Below are positions 13,881 through 14,720 of a DNA stretch of 14,720 nucleotides, piece after piece; positions within the stretch are counted from its first letter, which is position 1, and every line of letters starts with the position of its first letter. Location: assembly GCA_900555075.1 (NCBI GenBank), contig USJO01000028.1, forward strand, positions 1 to 14,720, given 5' to 3'. Below the pieces are notes generated by a model that made no database searches, was not told the origin of the DNA, and worked only from the letters and a program-made list of their open reading frames with translations. Both the position numbers and the translations under genes were made by a program. Origin of the DNA: an uncultured Clostridium sp. (GTDB lineage Bacteria > Bacillota > Clostridia > TANB77 > CAG-508).

Positions 13881-13919
13881 ACAAAATCGCTTAAAGCCAT
13901 TGACTTTAAGCGATTTTGT
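13881..13919 (+). terminator. 16-bp perfect hairpin after tRNA-Gln
   Basis: Positions 13881-13896 are the exact complement of 13904-13919, with loop CCATTGA. GATTTTGT in the 3' arm gives only a short T run. It probably ends or processes the tRNA transcript. The -35 box of the next promoter lies in its loop. Confidence 0.6.
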
Positions 13920-13927
13920 AGTAATAT
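13900..13927 (+). promoter_or_regulatory. Sigma-A promoter of trmR
   Basis: TTGACT (13900-13905), 16 bases and TAATAT (13922-13927) lie 32 bases before the trmR start codon. As at gap, the promoter overlaps the preceding hairpin. Confidence 0.5.
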
Positions 13928-13959
13928 ATAAGAGAGGACTTTTGAAAGGGGTTTTATAT

Positions 13960-14541
13960 ATGAAAACAATAGAACAAATTAAAGAAAAAGCATTAGATGA
14001 GCATATTCCTATAATAATGGATGATACTTTAGAAGTGGTTGGCAAAATTTTGGAAGATAAGAAACCAGAGCGAATACTTGAAATAGGCACAGCTGTTGGG
14101 TATTCAGCAATTATGTTTTCAAAATATTTAACTGAAAATGGATATATAGATACAATAGAAAGAGATGAAGAAAGGATAAAAGAGGCCAAGGAAAATGTTA
14201 AGGATTTGAACTTGGAGGAAAAAATACATATTTTTGAAGGTGATGCCATAGAGATTCTACCAACATTAAAGGGCCCTTATGATGTTGTTTTTATTGATGC
14301 TGCAAAGGGTAAGTATCCAATATTTCTATCAGAGGCTTTACGAATGCTGGGAAATAATGGTATAATAGTAGCAGATAATGTTTTATATAAGGGATATGTA
14401 ATGAGCGATTACAACAAACATAAACAAAGAACAGCGGTAAGAGGACTTAGAGAATTCCTAAAAGAATTGAATGAAAATGAAAACTTAACAACCCAAATAC
14501 TAGAAGTTGGAGATGGTCTTGCAATAAGTAAAAAAATGTAA
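13960..14541 (+). CDS. trmR: TrmR-type tRNA 5-hydroxyuridine methyltransferase
   Basis: Bacillus TrmR (YrrM) methylates 5-hydroxyuridine at wobble position 34 of several tRNAs to 5-methoxyuridine, using S-adenosylmethionine. The 193-residue product belongs to the O-methyltransferase family 3 fold. It has the SAM motif LEIGTAVGYSAI (40-51), E67 in TIERDE, FEGDA (92-96), the metal-binding D113 in FIDAAKGKY and D139-N140 in ADNVLYKG, and the end VGDGLAISKKM. The ending matches Bacillus TrmR very closely. It is about 25 residues shorter at the N terminus than the Bacillus protein. ATG 13960 has GAAAGGGG (13944-13951) at 8 bases; an upstream in-frame extension to 13900 runs through the hairpin and is rejected. 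The assignment to TrmR rather than another family-3 O-methyltransferase is likely but unproven. Confidence 0.85.
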   Translation: MKTIEQIKEKALDEHIPIIMDDTLEVVGKILEDKKPERILEIGTAVGYSAIMFSKYLTENGYIDTIERDEERIKEAKENVKDLNLEEKIHIFEGDAIEILPTLKGPYDVVFIDAAKGKYPIFLSEALRMLGNNGIIVADNVLYKGYVMSDYNKHKQRTAVRGLREFLKELNENENLTTQILEVGDGLAISKKM

Positions 14542-14552
14542 GAGGTGGTAAG

Positions 14553-14717
14553 ATGATTAAAGGAAATTTTAAAGGAAATTTTAAAGGAAAACTTGGAGGA
14601 TATAAAGAACCAAGCAAAGGAATGAATGAACTTTTTGCATATTATAATTTTGTATCAGACCAAAGGGAAGGTTTTGTAAGAATAATGTTGCATATTAATA
14701 AATTAATAATCAATTAA
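14553..14717 (+). CDS. Small hypothetical protein with a KGNF repeat N terminus
   Basis: I do not recognise this 54-codon reading frame. It begins 11 bases after trmR behind GAGGTGG (14542-14548), a good ribosome binding site, and ends with TAA just before the window edge. The product starts MIKGNFKGNFKGKLGGYKEP and continues with an aromatic stretch (ELFAYYNF) and a hydrophobic end. It has no clear signal peptide or known motif. The first codons are made by a 12-nt tandem repeat. In Bacillus the genes after trmR encode U32-family peptidases; this is not one. The close spacing supports co-translation with trmR, but the short length leaves doubt that it is a gene. Confidence 0.45.
   Translation: MIKGNFKGNFKGKLGGYKEPSKGMNELFAYYNFVSDQREGFVRIMLHINKLIIN
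14559..14591 (+). repeat. 12-nt tandem repeat in the small downstream gene
   Basis: AAAGGAAATTTT occurs at 14559-14570 and 14571-14582, with a partial third copy AAAGGAAAA at 14583-14591. Each unit encodes KGNF and also carries a Shine-Dalgarno-like AAAGGA. Confidence 0.8.
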
Positions 14718-14720
14718 AGG

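Noticed and set aside
13900..13959. Upstream in-frame extension of trmR
   Set aside because: It overlaps the 16-bp hairpin and the promoter and shows no similarity to the TrmR N terminus.
13737..14249. 170-codon minus-strand frame across the tRNA and trmR
   Set aside because: It reads through the tRNA gene and two perfect hairpins, so it cannot be a real gene.
1..14720. CRISPR array, prophage or integrase-type island
   Set aside because: No regularly spaced repeats, phage genes, integrase or attachment-site pair were seen; the repeats present are short and few.

Overview
The window is very AT-rich, uses many AGA and ATA codons, has strong Shine-Dalgarno sites and nearly all genes on the plus strand. 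It carries a dipicolinate synthase gene. Together these point to a low-GC, endospore-forming member of the Clostridia (Firmicutes). I cannot name the species from the sequence.

Layout. Positions 1-291 hold a repeat fragment, a sigma-A promoter and a leader with an attenuator-like hairpin ahead of infC. infC-rpmI-rplT (292-1391) is the classical IF3/L35/L20 operon, and infC most likely starts at an AUA codon. tdk (1614-2159) is a single gene with its own promoter and terminator. About 420 gene-free bases follow, holding a 300-bp inverted-repeat element whose right end resembles the repeat at the window start. The next operon (2600-6101) holds an E. coli-type multifunctional cca, a minimal nucleotidyltransferase (MNT antitoxin type), the remnant of its HEPN partner, and aspS. 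The MNT/HEPN module lies between two exact 20-nt copies of the aspS translation-start region. A lone spoVFB (6293-6862), preceded by a sigma-K-like promoter, separates this from glycolysis.

Positions 6979-13745 encode the lower glycolytic trunk in pathway-like order: gap, pgk, tpiA, gpmI, eno. Between pgk and tpiA sits an uncharacterised single-pass membrane protein with two diverged copies of a roughly 75-residue domain. No CggR-type regulator precedes gap. After eno come a perfect palindrome, a tRNA-Gln(CUG) with encoded CCA, a trmR-type tRNA methyltransferase gene and a 54-codon gene of unknown function.

Most of the window is core translation and central metabolism. The parts worth a second look are the repeat-domain protein in the glycolytic cluster, the decayed toxin-antitoxin module framed by a duplicated start region, the repeat element, the lone spoVFB with a sigma-K-like promoter, and the AUA start of infC.
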